Source: CAZRHR01 sp964599915 (GTDB lineage Bacteria; Bacteroidota; Bacteroidia; CAIKAF01). Taken from it: a DNA stretch of 23,454 nt. Below are positions 7,079 through 15,808 of the stretch, one piece after another (within the stretch, counting starts at the first letter, position 1; every line of letters starts with the position of its first letter). The notes under the pieces are model-generated. The model was not told the origin of the DNA. It saw nothing but the letters and a program-made list of their open reading frames with translations, and made no database searches. The position numbers were made by a program, and so were the translations under genes. The stretch covers positions 1 through 23,454 of the forward strand of contig CAZRHR010000044.1 of assembly GCA_964599915.1 (NCBI GenBank), given 5' to 3'.

Positions 7079-7853
7079 CCTTTCTCGTTAAGTCTAAATT
7101 AAGGTTTGCATTGACAATAAGTCCATTGTTGTCCTGAAACACGTTTTTACCGTCGATTTGTCTCCCGAATTGAATCATTTGATTTAAATAACCACCTTCA
7201 ATTCTGACGTTTTTGTTGAACCGATATCCAAATAAAACACCTATTCTATTTTGGTCAAAAACATTCGCTTTTACATTTTTACCAAAACCGATGAAAAGCT
7301 CATCATACAAGGCCAAATAGGGGGTTTTGTCTTTTATTTCCTTGCCAATTAGGGGTAACTGAACCCTGAGCATATACCTCATTCTATGGAGCAAGGGGTA
7401 ATCGTCTTCTTGCGTAAGGCTCGCCGCGCTGTATTGCCCAACCCACCTTTGCTCTAACATAAAACGGTGTGCAAAATCTACAATGCCTTCTTTGTGAGAT
7501 AGCTGGACCATTTCAAATGCCCTGTGCTCTGTGAAATTTTTTCCAAATCCATTGATTGGAATTTCCCCATAGGCAAACGTTTCTATCCAAGCATAGCCAG
7601 CCCTGAACAAAACCCTTGGGTTGAGTTGGTAGTTGAATCCTACACGTAGCAGGCTTTGTTGCCAATGGGTAATAAACTGCTCTCTGCGCCATTGGTATTC
7701 AGTATGTAAGCTGAATTTTCTTGAAAACTTAAAGGTGCCAAAGTAGTTGTACCAGCCAATGGTTTCATTGGTATTGATTCGGTTGTTCTGGCTATTGAGA
7801 CTAAGGCTTGTGAAACAGGTGGAAATCAGGAAAATCAGAAGTTTTTTTTGCAT
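7068..7853 (-). CDS. DUF2490 family outer-membrane beta-barrel protein
   Basis: A 261-residue exported protein. Residues 1-21 are a signal peptide ending near SLNSQ. The mature part starts with the DUF2490 pattern (ETIGWYNYFGTFKFSRKF, then LHTEYQWRREQ) and continues as alternating strands such as LLRVGFNYQL, VLFRAGYAWIE, MRYMLRVQLPL and NRIGVLFGYRFN. It ends in IVNANLNLDL, as expected of an outer-membrane beta-barrel. The family is found in Bacteroidota and has no firm function. It lies 74 bp downstream of mnmE on the same strand and could be the last gene of that transcript; I see no clear promoter or terminator between them. Confidence 0.8.
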   Translation of the reverse strand: MQKKLLIFLISTCFTSLSLNSQNNRINTNETIGWYNYFGTFKFSRKFSLHTEYQWRREQFITHWQQSLLRVGFNYQLNPRVLFRAGYAWIETFAYGEIPINGFGKNFTEHRAFEMVQLSHKEGIVDFAHRFMLEQRWVGQYSAASLTQEDDYPLLHRMRYMLRVQLPLIGKEIKDKTPYLALYDELFIGFGKNVKANVFDQNRIGVLFGYRFNKNVRIEGGYLNQMIQFGRQIDGKNVFQDNNGLIVNANLNLDLTRKEKR

Positions 7854-7927
7854 GACATTTCATGTATATGCTTGTTTTAAGCAAGTGAAAAGTGGCGTTC
7901 GCATGAACACGGAAAGTTACTTATTAT

Positions 7928-9298
7928 TCATTTTCCGATACAAAACCGCCCAAATATCGCTCCCAATACTTCCTCTATATCCATATCTCCTACAATTTCA
8001 GATAAATACCTAATCGCTGCACGGAGTTCCATGGCCATAAACTCGCCGGAAACGCTTTGGCTTAATGCCTCTAATGCTGCGCCCAATGACTCTTCCGCCC
8101 GGTCCAAAACCGCAGCATGTCTGGCTTGGGTCACCAAGGTTTCGTCTCCGTGTAGCCAGGTCTCATAATGTTGGACCAAGGTTTCTTTCAATGAATCTAA
8201 TCCAGCGCCGGTGGCAGAGGAAATGGCCATCCAGCCTTCCGGAAGCGTCCAGGAACCTGGTCGGTCGGTTTGGGTGGCCAAGTGAAGCCACCATAGGTTG
8301 GTGGCTCCGGTTTGTTGTCGCCATTGTGCCGCTTGGGCCTGGACCTCATCCGGGGTTTGAAACCGTAAATCGGCCAAATGTAGTACCACCTGCGCCTTCG
8401 AAATCATGGCCAAACTTCGCTGAATGCCCATGTGTTCTATGGTGTCATCGGTGTCGCGAATGCCAGCGGTATCAATGAAGCGGAAAGATACGCTGCCCCA
8501 CTGTACTACATCCTCTACCGTATCGCGGGTGGTTCCCGGAATATCTGACACCAAGGCACGTTCTTCTTTTACCAAAGCATTGAGCAAGGTACTTTTTCCT
8601 GCATTGGGTGCTCCTACGATGGCTACGGATACGCCTGATTTCAGTACTTGTCCTTTGGCATACGAGGCCGCCAATTGCTGTACTTCCCTGCGAACATGGG
8701 AAAGAAGTTCAATCAATTGGGTGCGGTTGGCAAACTCCACATCCTCCTCGGCAAAATCGAGCTCTAATTCAACTAAAGCGGTAAATTCCAGCAATTTTTC
8801 GCGCATGTTGCGGATTTGCTGACTAAATCCACCCCGCATGTGCTGCATGGCCAATTGGGCCGCTGCCCGGCTGGACGCGGAAATAAGGTCGGCTACGGCC
8901 TCGGCTTGGGCCAAATCCATCTTCCCATGTAAAAAAGCACGCTTCGTAAATTCTCCTGCGGTCGCGGGGCGCACTCCGGCGTCTGCCAATTGTTTCAATG
9001 CTCGCCTCAAAATATAGGGAGAACCATGAAAAGCCAGTTCAACGGTATCTTCTCCGGTAAATGAGTGAGGGCCCGGAAAACCGGTTACTAGGATTTCATC
9101 GATGGGTTGCCCTTGGTCCATCCACTGTCGCAAATACGCTTTTCTGGCTTGTTTTTCAAAGGAAACAGGTTTGCTAAGCAACTGATTGACCGCGTGAAAT
9201 GCTCTTTTCCCACTTACCCGAATCACCCCAATGGCGCCTGCACCTTGTGGTGTGGCCAAGGCGGCAATGGTATCTTCTGCATCTGCGTATGCCCACAT
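7928..9298 (-). CDS. mnmE: tRNA uridine-5-carboxymethylaminomethyl modification GTPase MnmE
   Basis: MnmE works with MnmG to modify the wobble uridine (U34) of certain tRNAs, using methylenetetrahydrofolate and GTP hydrolysis. The 456-residue protein has the normal length and layout: the N-terminal folate-binding domain (DTIAALATPQGAGAIGVIRV, then GEDTVELAFHGS), a helical domain, and an inserted G domain with G1 GAPNAGKST, G2/K-loop GTTRDTVE and G3 DTAG. It ends in the characteristic FCIGK, whose Cys is catalytic in the family. The odd point is the G4 guanine-specificity motif: where NKxD is expected, residues 342-345 read TQTD (bases 8264-8275). The Asp that contacts guanine is kept. The gene follows the acyl-CoA dehydrogenase with a hairpin between them. 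Confidence 0.95.
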   Translation of the reverse strand: MWAYADAEDTIAALATPQGAGAIGVIRVSGKRAFHAVNQLLSKPVSFEKQARKAYLRQWMDQGQPIDEILVTGFPGPHSFTGEDTVELAFHGSPYILRRALKQLADAGVRPATAGEFTKRAFLHGKMDLAQAEAVADLISASSRAAAQLAMQHMRGGFSQQIRNMREKLLEFTALVELELDFAEEDVEFANRTQLIELLSHVRREVQQLAASYAKGQVLKSGVSVAIVGAPNAGKSTLLNALVKEERALVSDIPGTTRDTVEDVVQWGSVSFRFIDTAGIRDTDDTIEHMGIQRSLAMISKAQVVLHLADLRFQTPDEVQAQAAQWRQQTGATNLWWLHLATQTDRPGSWTLPEGWMAISSATGAGLDSLKETLVQHYETWLHGDETLVTQARHAAVLDRAEESLGAALEALSQSVSGEFMAMELRAAIRYLSEIVGDMDIEEVLGAIFGRFCIGK

Positions 9299-9301
9299 AT
9301 A

Positions 9302-9342
9302 GAAAGGATAAAGCCACTGTCCGGGGTTTCCGTGCAGTGGCT
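9302..9342 (-). terminator. Possible terminator after the acyl-CoA dehydrogenase
   Basis: Read on the minus strand, an 8-bp perfect stem (AGCCACTG with CAGTGGCT, plus-strand 9312-9319 and 9335-9342) encloses a 15-nt loop that can itself form three G:C pairs. A moderately T-rich stretch follows towards the mnmE start at 9298. It may terminate the dehydrogenase transcript or attenuate readthrough into mnmE. Confidence 0.45.
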
Positions 9343-9363
9343 GTGAAATCGTCGTTTGTAAAA

Positions 9364-10503
9364 TTAATCCAGCACGCTGCGGCTAATCACAATACGTTGC
9401 ACTTCTGAGGTGCCTTCGTAAATCTGTGTGATTTTGGCGTCGCGCATGAGTCGCTCTACATGATATTCTTTCACATAACCATACCCCCCATGAACCTGCA
9501 CTGCTTCTGTAGTCACCCACATGGCGGTTTCAGAAGCATATAACTTCGCCATGGCAGAAGCTTGGTCGTAGTTCATGCCTTGATCTTTCATCCAGGCAGC
9601 TTTATAAATGAGTAGGCGTGCAGCTTCAATGCGGGTTGCCATATCAGCCAGTTTAAACGCAATGGCTTGATGCTCATGGATGGGTTTTCCAAATGCTTTG
9701 CGCTGCTTGGCGTATTCTTTGGCAAGCTCATAAGCACCTTGGGCAATTCCCAACGCTTGCGCTGCAATGCCAATCCGTCCACCACTCAACGTTTTCATGG
9801 CAAACTTGAATCCAAATCCATCTTCACCTATGCGATTTTCCTTTGGGATTTTCACGTCGGTAAATTGGAGAGAACAGGTATCCGAACCACGAATACCCAT
9901 TTTGTTTTCTTTGGCGCCTTTCACAAAGCCTTCCATGCCTTCTTCTACAATAAGGCAGTTAATGCCGCGGTGTCCTTTTTCCACATCGGTTTGAGCCATA
10001 ACCAGATAGTACCTGGCGTTGATGCCATTGGTAATCCAGTTTTTGGTTCCATTGAGGAGATAGTGGTCGCCCATGTCGATGGCGGTAGTGCGCTGAGATG
10101 TCGCATCTGAACCGGCCTCAGGTTCAGATAAACAAAACGCTCCGATACACTCTCCGGCCGCAAGGGGTTTCAAGTATTTTTCTTTCTGGAATTCACTTCC
10201 GTAGGCTTCTAAACCATAACAAACCAGAGAGTTATTTACGGAAACCACCACAGAAGCTGAGGCGTCAATTTTGGATAATTCTTCCATCACCAAAACATAG
10301 CTTAGGGTATCCAACCCTGCACCATTGTATTTGGGATCTACCATCATGCCTAAAAACCCGAGTTCACCGAGCTTTTTCATTTGTTCCGCCGGGAAAATCT
10401 GATGTTCGTCCCGCTCAATTACGCCGGGTAAAAGCTCTTCACGGGCAAAATCGCGGGCGGCTTTCCGGATCATTTCGTGTTCCTCGGTGATGTCGAAAAA
10501 CAT
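9364..10503 (-). CDS. Acyl-CoA dehydrogenase (short/branched-chain type)
   Basis: A flavoprotein that oxidises acyl-CoA to 2-enoyl-CoA and passes electrons to ETF, with 379 residues, the usual length for the short-chain and branched-chain enzymes. Visible family features are CLSEPEAGSDA and NGTKNWITNG in the middle beta domain, KMGIRGSDTCSL, the FAD-contacting RKAFGKPIHEHQAIAF segment, and the C-terminal QIYEGTSEVQR, in which Glu363 is the expected catalytic base. It begins with a helical domain (DITEEHEMIRKAARDFAREE). The chain-length preference cannot be read with certainty; butyryl-CoA, 2-methylbutyryl-CoA or isovaleryl-CoA are all possible. It is divergent from anmK with a 71-bp spacer. 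Confidence 0.92.
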   Translation of the reverse strand: MFFDITEEHEMIRKAARDFAREELLPGVIERDEHQIFPAEQMKKLGELGFLGMMVDPKYNGAGLDTLSYVLVMEELSKIDASASVVVSVNNSLVCYGLEAYGSEFQKEKYLKPLAAGECIGAFCLSEPEAGSDATSQRTTAIDMGDHYLLNGTKNWITNGINARYYLVMAQTDVEKGHRGINCLIVEEGMEGFVKGAKENKMGIRGSDTCSLQFTDVKIPKENRIGEDGFGFKFAMKTLSGGRIGIAAQALGIAQGAYELAKEYAKQRKAFGKPIHEHQAIAFKLADMATRIEAARLLIYKAAWMKDQGMNYDQASAMAKLYASETAMWVTTEAVQVHGGYGYVKEYHVERLMRDAKITQIYEGTSEVQRIVISRSVLD

Positions 10504-10574
10504 AGTTTCTTTGGTTTATGTGAATGTAATTTCTTTATTTCGGAGCGCTAATATACGTAATCCTCTGCACTAAC

Positions 10575-11645
10575 ATGAAATCGGATACTTTGGTTTTAGG
10601 ATTAATGTCCGGAACCTCTTTGGATGGGTTGGATCTGGCATTGGTTCGGTTTTCTGAGAGTGTAAATAACTGGGAATGTGTTGCTTTTAAAACCTTGCCC
10701 TATCCGGAATCATGGCAAGCTGCCTTGTCCTCTGCTTTTTATGCCGATGCGCCTTCGTTGCTTTCTTTGCATCTTCAATATGGAAAGCAGTTGGCAGCAG
10801 CGGTGCATCATGTGCTTTTGGAATGGCCTAAGCCCGATTTAATCGCCTCCCATGGTCATACGGTTTTTCATGCGCCAGAGCGTCCATTAACTTTCGCTTT
10901 GGGTCATGGCGGCGTGTTATTTCAAGAAACGGGCATTCCGGTTGTTAGTGATTTTCGTTCGGAAGACGTAGCCACTGGTGGGCAAGGTGCGCCCTTAGTG
11001 CCGGTGGGAGACCGGTTGCTTTTTCCCGGTTTCGAAGGCTACTTAAACCTGGGTGGTTTTTCAAATTTCAGCTACCTCGATAGGCTAGGGGCCATGCGTG
11101 CCGGGGACATTTGTGCAGTGAATATTATTTTCAATCGATTGGCGGGTCAATTGGGTCTGTCTATGGATACAGGCGGACAAATCGCCGGTTCAGGGAAAAT
11201 GTTGCCAGATCTCTTTCAGCAGCTCAACCAACTTCCCATCTACCAACTGCCTTTTCCTCGTGCTTTGGCCAGGGAATGGGTAGAAAATGAACTCTGGCCT
11301 TTGTTAGATACCGAAGATTCGGTGGCAGATCGGATGCATACGTACGGTTTGCATGTAGCGGCTTGCATGGCGGCGGTGCTACGGGAAAATGGGCCGGGGC
11401 GAATTTTGGTTACGGGCGGCGGTGCTTACAACGGTTGGTTGTTGGACCAATTGGGCCGTCGTTCGGGCATGGAGCTGGTGGTTCCTGCGCCTCAGTTGGT
11501 AGAGGCCAAAGAAGCCATCATTTTTGCTGCATTGGGCTATTTGCGGGCTTGCGGACAAGAGAATGTTTGGGCCTCTGTGACCGGAAATGAACGAAACCGG
11601 GTCGTGGGGGCATTGCATGGAGGAAAGCTGTCGGGTTTCGAGTAA
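10575..11645 (+). CDS. anmK: Anhydro-N-acetylmuramic acid kinase
   Basis: AnmK opens the 1,6-anhydro ring of anhydro-MurNAc and phosphorylates it to MurNAc-6-phosphate, so that cell-wall fragments can be reused. The 356-residue protein starts with the family motif LGLMSGTSLDGLDLALV. It also has ASHGHTVFHAP, a DFRSEDVATGGQGAPLVP segment carrying the catalytic Asp region, LNLGGFSNFSYL, and the ATP-site GGGAYNGWLL followed by VEAKEAIIFAALGYL. It is about the normal size, cytoplasmic, and transcribed alone: divergent from the acyl-CoA dehydrogenase and ended by a hairpin 7 bp after its stop. No murQ or N-acetylmuramate transporter gene is nearby. Confidence 0.95.
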   Translation: MKSDTLVLGLMSGTSLDGLDLALVRFSESVNNWECVAFKTLPYPESWQAALSSAFYADAPSLLSLHLQYGKQLAAAVHHVLLEWPKPDLIASHGHTVFHAPERPLTFALGHGGVLFQETGIPVVSDFRSEDVATGGQGAPLVPVGDRLLFPGFEGYLNLGGFSNFSYLDRLGAMRAGDICAVNIIFNRLAGQLGLSMDTGGQIAGSGKMLPDLFQQLNQLPIYQLPFPRALAREWVENELWPLLDTEDSVADRMHTYGLHVAACMAAVLRENGPGRILVTGGGAYNGWLLDQLGRRSGMELVVPAPQLVEAKEAIIFAALGYLRACGQENVWASVTGNERNRVVGALHGGKLSGFE

Positions 11646-11649
11646 AAAT

Positions 11650-11680
11650 GAAAAAGCGGGAGAAAGGCCCCCGCTTTTCA
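11650..11680. terminator. Bidirectional terminator between anmK and the convergent gene
   Basis: AAAAGCGGG (11652-11660) pairs with CCCGCTTTT (11670-11678) around a 9-nt loop. The A run on the left and T run on the right let it work in both directions, serving anmK and the minus-strand gene that ends at 11701. Confidence 0.75.
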
Positions 11681-11700
11681 ATCTTTAAGTTTACTTTACT

Positions 11701-12906
11701 TTACTTTTTCATTAAAATGAAAACCGGACTGTCGGCGGTATTCATTTTTCCTTGCGCAATGCGGTATTGGATTTTTCCATACTTAGATAAATCGTCCGAT
11801 TGAAATTCCGGAAGTATGGTAAAGACTTTTTCTTCCGCACGTTTTGTGGGGTAGGGATGACGTGGTCTTGGAAATCCGGTAGCGCCTTCACCGAAGGCTT
11901 CCTGAGCCACATAGGTAAGACCGTCTGCATATTTCGCGATAAACCCATAGGTGTACGTTTGTTCTCCTTCCGGGGTCAGTGGTAGGGTGAAATCCGGCTT
12001 GGGACTCATGAAAAATTCTTGTTCTGTATTGAAATTTAATGGACTATCTGTCACACCGCCAATTTCCAATTCTTTGTTGCCATTGACCTTGGCAGAAACG
12101 GCTTCCATCCACACCTGCGCGCCTTTACCGGCAAGAATTCTGCGGTGCATCACTTTTAAGGAAGCGTCCAGTTGGGTGATGAGAATGGCATAATGTTCTT
12201 CGCCATCGCCTAAAGCTACATTTTGCACATGGTAAAAGACTTTATTGCCTTGGGCAGCCCAGAGGGCGGGCGTATGTGCTGTACTTTTTTCCAGACTTAA
12301 AAAACTGGCGCCCACCATGCCGGATAAATCTCCTTCGATGCGAAGGAGCGCAAGTTCCTCGCCGGGTTTCGTGGAAAATGTACTGCTTCCAACCTTTGTA
12401 GCGGCACTCAGAGGAGCAGATACTAAAAATTGTCCTTTTTCGGTAAGATATAAAGATGGTGGCCCACCTAAATTTTTGATTTTAAATTCTTTGGTCACAT
12501 TTAATTTGGCGTCAAATTCACGAATGATCCCGTGCATTTTCTCCTCTGGACCGGAATAATCTTTTTGTAAAGAAAAAACGTAAAATTTCCCGGCATCCCC
12601 TGCGATTACAGACAGGGTATTTTGATCAAGCGGAAGTGCATCTTTCTTTCGGGCTAAAATTTTTCCGGAAGGGTCCAAAATAATCATTTGGTTGGCGATA
12701 AGGCTACCGGACTCATAGGCTTCTAGAATCAGTCCGATTTTTCCTTTTTCATCTACATCCAAAAAGGGCCGTGCCGTCACTTGCATTCCTTTCCGTTCTT
12801 TGAGCTTTAAGCCCATGAAATTGATTTCTAGCTGCCAGCCTTGGGCTGTGAGTAAGGTGGGAACACAAAAAGAGAAAAATGCAACAAATAAGAATAAACG
12901 CTTCAT
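11701..12906 (-). CDS. Secreted protein of unknown function
   Basis: A 401-residue protein I do not recognise. The start is the ATG at 12906 (MKRLFLFVAFFSFCVPTLL); an upstream in-frame TTG at 12915 is less likely. Residues 1-20 form a signal peptide ending at LTAQ. The mature part is rich in short beta strands separated by polar turns, for example IILDPSGKILARKKD, FYVFSLQKDY and REFDAKLNVTKEFKI, a pattern seen in beta-propeller-like proteins, though no repeat is clear enough to name a fold. There is no lipobox, membrane segment or obvious C-terminal sorting domain, so it is periplasmic or outer-surface by inference. It lies 64 bp downstream of the acyl-CoA carboxylase gene on the same strand and may be cotranscribed. 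Confidence 0.75.
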   Translation of the reverse strand: MKRLFLFVAFFSFCVPTLLTAQGWQLEINFMGLKLKERKGMQVTARPFLDVDEKGKIGLILEAYESGSLIANQMIILDPSGKILARKKDALPLDQNTLSVIAGDAGKFYVFSLQKDYSGPEEKMHGIIREFDAKLNVTKEFKIKNLGGPPSLYLTEKGQFLVSAPLSAATKVGSSTFSTKPGEELALLRIEGDLSGMVGASFLSLEKSTAHTPALWAAQGNKVFYHVQNVALGDGEEHYAILITQLDASLKVMHRRILAGKGAQVWMEAVSAKVNGNKELEIGGVTDSPLNFNTEQEFFMSPKPDFTLPLTPEGEQTYTYGFIAKYADGLTYVAQEAFGEGATGFPRPRHPYPTKRAEEKVFTILPEFQSDDLSKYGKIQYRIAQGKMNTADSPVFILMKK

Positions 12907-12970
12907 GAAATTCAATTTAAGGTAGGTGGCTACAATGTACGAATGATTTGGATGTCAGGGTATCATACAT

Positions 12971-14599
12971 TTAGGTTTGCAAAACGCCTACATGAAAAGG
13001 TTTTTCTATGGGCGCATGGTTTGCTGCCAGTAAACTAGCAGAAATGTAGCTTCTGGTTTGCGCGGGATCAATAATTTCATCTACCCACAAGCGCGACGCA
13101 GCATAATAGGGCGAGGTTTGCGCATTATATCGTTGGGTAATTTTTTCCAGTAAGGCTTGTTCCTCTTCAGGGGTAATGGCTTGTCCCTGACTTTTTAGGG
13201 TCGCGGTTTGAATCTGCAACAAAGTTTTGGCTGCCTGAGCGCCTCCCATCACGGCAATTTGTGCCGTTGGCCAAGCAAAAATGAAACGTGGGTCGTATGC
13301 TTTTCCACACATGGCATAATTGCCGGCTCCAAATGAATTACCCATGACAATGGTGATTTTGGGCACCACCGAATTGGACACGGCATTCACCATTTTGGCA
13401 CCATCTTTAATGATGCCGCCATGTTCACTGCGGCTACCGACCATAAAGCCAGTCACGTCTTGTAAAAAGACCAATGGAATTTTTTTCTGGTTACAGTTCA
13501 TGATAAATCGGGCCGCTTTATCAGCAGCATCGGAGTAAATAACCCCACCAAACTGCATTTCACCCTTTTTAGACTTCACCACTTTGCGTTGGTTGGCCAC
13601 AATACCTACCGCCCAGCCATCAATCCGGGCATACGCACAAACAATGGATTGTCCATATCCTTCTTTATATTCCTGAAAAGAAGAATCGTCGCAAAGACAG
13701 GCCAATACGTCGCGTACATCATAGGGTTTATCCCTTTGCACCGGAAGAATGCCATAGATGTCTTTCTCCGGTCTGCCCGGGGCGACAGGTTTTACCCTAT
13801 CAAAGCCTGCATTTTGTGGCGTCCCGATTTTATCCACGATATACCGAATGCGTTTTAAGCAATCTTTGTCATCGGCACATTTATAATCTGTAACGCCGGA
13901 TATTTCGCAATGGGTGGTGGCGCCACCCAAAGTTTCATTGTCAATGTCTTCTCCAATGGCCGCTTTAACCAGATAAGAACCGGCTAAAAAGATGGAACCT
14001 GTTTTGTCTACAATTAGGGCTTCATCAGATAAAATGGGGAGATATGCGCCTCCGGCGACACAAGAACCCATGATGGCCGCAATTTGGGTAATGCCCATGG
14101 CCGACATGATGGAGTTGTTTCTGAAAATTCGCCCAAAATGTTCCTTATCCGGAAAAACTTCATCCTGCATGGGGAGATAAACCCCGGCAGAATCCACCAA
14201 ATAAATGATGGGGATGCGGTTTTCCATAGCAATTTCTTGGGCACGCAGGTTTTTCTTGGCAGTAATCGGAAACCAAGCGCCTGCCTTTACGGAGGCATCG
14301 TTGGCCACAATCATACAAAGTCGGTCCGCTACTTTTCCAAGGCCCATGACCACGCCTCCGGATGGACAACCTCCTTCTGCTTCATACATGCCGTCCCCCG
14401 TAAAAAGGCCTAATTCATGAAAAGGAGTATCCTTGTCAATTAAAAATGCGATTCGTTCCCTGGCGGTTAATTTGCCCTGTGCTTTTTGTTTTTCTAATTT
14501 GGATTTTCCGCCACCCAAGAAAATTTTCTGGGCCTTTTGTCTCATCTCAGAAACCAGAAGCCCCATGGCATCCGCATTTTTATTAAAGGTTAAATCCAT
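12971..14599 (-). CDS. Acyl-CoA carboxylase carboxyltransferase (beta) subunit, methylcrotonyl-CoA carboxylase-like
   Basis: The carboxyltransferase subunit of a biotin-dependent acyl-CoA carboxylase, 542 residues from the chosen start. Both crotonase-like halves are present. The N-terminal half has GGGKSKLEKQKAQGKLTARERI and DSAGVYLPMQDEVFPDKEHF (the methylcrotonyl-CoA carboxylase type), then MGSCVAGGAYLPILSDE. The C-terminal half has PLVFLQDVTGFMVGS and MGNSFGAGNYAMCGKAYDPR, followed by AVMGGAQAAKTL. The likely substrate is 3-methylcrotonyl-CoA in leucine breakdown, but another short acyl-CoA is possible. No biotin carboxylase or biotin-carrier subunit lies in the window. I chose the ATG at 14599 (MDLTFNKNADAM) because a promoter lies just upstream, inside the region that a longer 14668 start would have to translate. 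Confidence 0.9.
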   Translation of the reverse strand: MDLTFNKNADAMGLLVSEMRQKAQKIFLGGGKSKLEKQKAQGKLTARERIAFLIDKDTPFHELGLFTGDGMYEAEGGCPSGGVVMGLGKVADRLCMIVANDASVKAGAWFPITAKKNLRAQEIAMENRIPIIYLVDSAGVYLPMQDEVFPDKEHFGRIFRNNSIMSAMGITQIAAIMGSCVAGGAYLPILSDEALIVDKTGSIFLAGSYLVKAAIGEDIDNETLGGATTHCEISGVTDYKCADDKDCLKRIRYIVDKIGTPQNAGFDRVKPVAPGRPEKDIYGILPVQRDKPYDVRDVLACLCDDSSFQEYKEGYGQSIVCAYARIDGWAVGIVANQRKVVKSKKGEMQFGGVIYSDAADKAARFIMNCNQKKIPLVFLQDVTGFMVGSRSEHGGIIKDGAKMVNAVSNSVVPKITIVMGNSFGAGNYAMCGKAYDPRFIFAWPTAQIAVMGGAQAAKTLLQIQTATLKSQGQAITPEEEQALLEKITQRYNAQTSPYYAASRLWVDEIIDPAQTRSYISASLLAANHAPIEKPFHVGVLQT

Positions 14600-14615
14600 G
14601 CATTTGGCGTTTGCA

Positions 14616-14644
14616 CAAATATAACGAAAGGCCAATAAGGCCAA
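14616..14644 (-). promoter_or_regulatory. Bacteroidota-type promoter of the acyl-CoA carboxylase gene
   Basis: On the minus strand TTG (14642-14644), 18 nt, then TATATTTG (14616-14623), a full -7 match. The -7 ends 16 bases before the ATG at 14599, giving a short leader. It falls within the alternative N-terminal extension, which supports the shorter start. Confidence 0.5.
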
Positions 14645-14743
14645 GTGGTTTCTTTGGAATTTTACCAAGTGTGTAAATTATCCTTGCAATAACCAAACCT
14701 TAATCCAAACGAAAGTGTTGTATGGGCAACCGATTTAGAAATT

Positions 14744-15808
14744 ATGGCTAACTTAGCTGCCATGAGGTACGTAGCTCCCCATGGAAGGCGTGCAGTGTTA
14801 TGGTGGTTGTACACCGGAATGTGTATGACATTCATTATGGTGGCCATTGGTGGTGCCACCCGTCTGACAGATTCGGGCTTGTCCATCACCGAATGGGAAG
14901 TGGTCAAAGGAAGTCTTCCGCCACTTACGGATGCTGCTTGGGAAGAGGCTTTTGCCAAATACCAGCGTATTCCACAATATGAACACCAGAATCCCGACAT
15001 GGATTTGGAAGGATTTAAGCGCATTTTTTGGTGGGAATGGATTCATAGGTTTTGGGGACGGCTCATTGGACTTGTTTTTATAATCCCTTTTATCTTTTTT
15101 GTCTGGAAGAAATACCTGCGTCCACCCTTGTATTTACCTATGGTGGTGCTTTTTCTGTTGGGCGCTTTACAAGGTTTTCTGGGCTGGTTCATGGTACAAA
15201 GTGGATTAGAAGGTTCCGATTTGACCAGCGTAAGCCATTATCGCCTTGCCATTCACCTCAGTATGGCTTTTATTACCATTTCTTATTTGTTTTGGCTCAC
15301 CTTGAATATTCGGTTTGAAGATACGCCCCCTTCACACAATAAATATCCGGCTTTTCGTAACCGGGTAAAAGGATTTTTAGCTCTTTTGGCCCTTCAAATT
15401 ATTTATGGCGCTTTTACCGCAGGCTTAGATGCCGGCCATGCCAGTGCACGTTGGCCCATGTGGAGTGAAGAGGGATTCATGCCTTCCGGTTTTAATGCTT
15501 TGCAGCTCTTGTGGACCGATCCATCTTGGATTCAGTTTTTCCATCGGACTTTTGCCTATGTAGTGGTGGGTTACGCGTTTTGGATGCTTTGGACGAGCCA
15601 TCGATTGGTGCTTAGGCCCCAGCAAAAATCTGCCTTACGCTGGGTCGGTGGTGCTTTGGTTATTCAGTTTTTACTGGGCGTATTCACTGTGCTCGGTGCC
15701 GTTCCGCTCAGTATTGCGCTGTTGCATCAGTTTGGCGCATTGGTGCTCTTATTGTCCGCACTATTTTTACTTCACCAGTTGTCTCCCAATGCAAAAAGTG
15801 CCTATTAA
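14744..15808 (+). CDS. ctaA: Haem A synthase, COX15/CtaA family
   Basis: An integral membrane enzyme that oxidises haem O to haem A for aa3-type cytochrome oxidase. The 354-residue protein has about eight membrane segments in two similar halves. Conserved histidines expected to hold the haems are visible: His101 (WEWIHRFWGRL), His165/His171 (HYRLAIHLSM), His267 (FFHRTFAYVVV) and His328 (ALLHQFGALV). The first loop has the family GGATRLTDSGLSITEW motif with the conserved Glu, and WEEAFAKYQRIPQY is typical of the COX15 type. The Cys pair found in Gram-positive CtaA is absent. The ATG at 14762 is an alternative start. No ctaB or oxidase genes are adjacent. Its presence indicates aerobic respiration. 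Confidence 0.93.
   Translation: MANLAAMRYVAPHGRRAVLWWLYTGMCMTFIMVAIGGATRLTDSGLSITEWEVVKGSLPPLTDAAWEEAFAKYQRIPQYEHQNPDMDLEGFKRIFWWEWIHRFWGRLIGLVFIIPFIFFVWKKYLRPPLYLPMVVLFLLGALQGFLGWFMVQSGLEGSDLTSVSHYRLAIHLSMAFITISYLFWLTLNIRFEDTPPSHNKYPAFRNRVKGFLALLALQIIYGAFTAGLDAGHASARWPMWSEEGFMPSGFNALQLLWTDPSWIQFFHRTFAYVVVGYAFWMLWTSHRLVLRPQQKSALRWVGGALVIQFLLGVFTVLGAVPLSIALLHQFGALVLLLSALFLLHQLSPNAKSAY

Noticed and set aside
10504..10574. Divergent promoters between the acyl-CoA dehydrogenase and anmK
   Set aside because: Only partial matches such as TATATTAG are present, with no well-spaced -33, so I do not annotate them.
14600..14668. 23-residue N-terminal extension of the acyl-CoA carboxylase
   Set aside because: A near-consensus promoter lies within it, and the family begins at the internal Met (MDLTFNKN).
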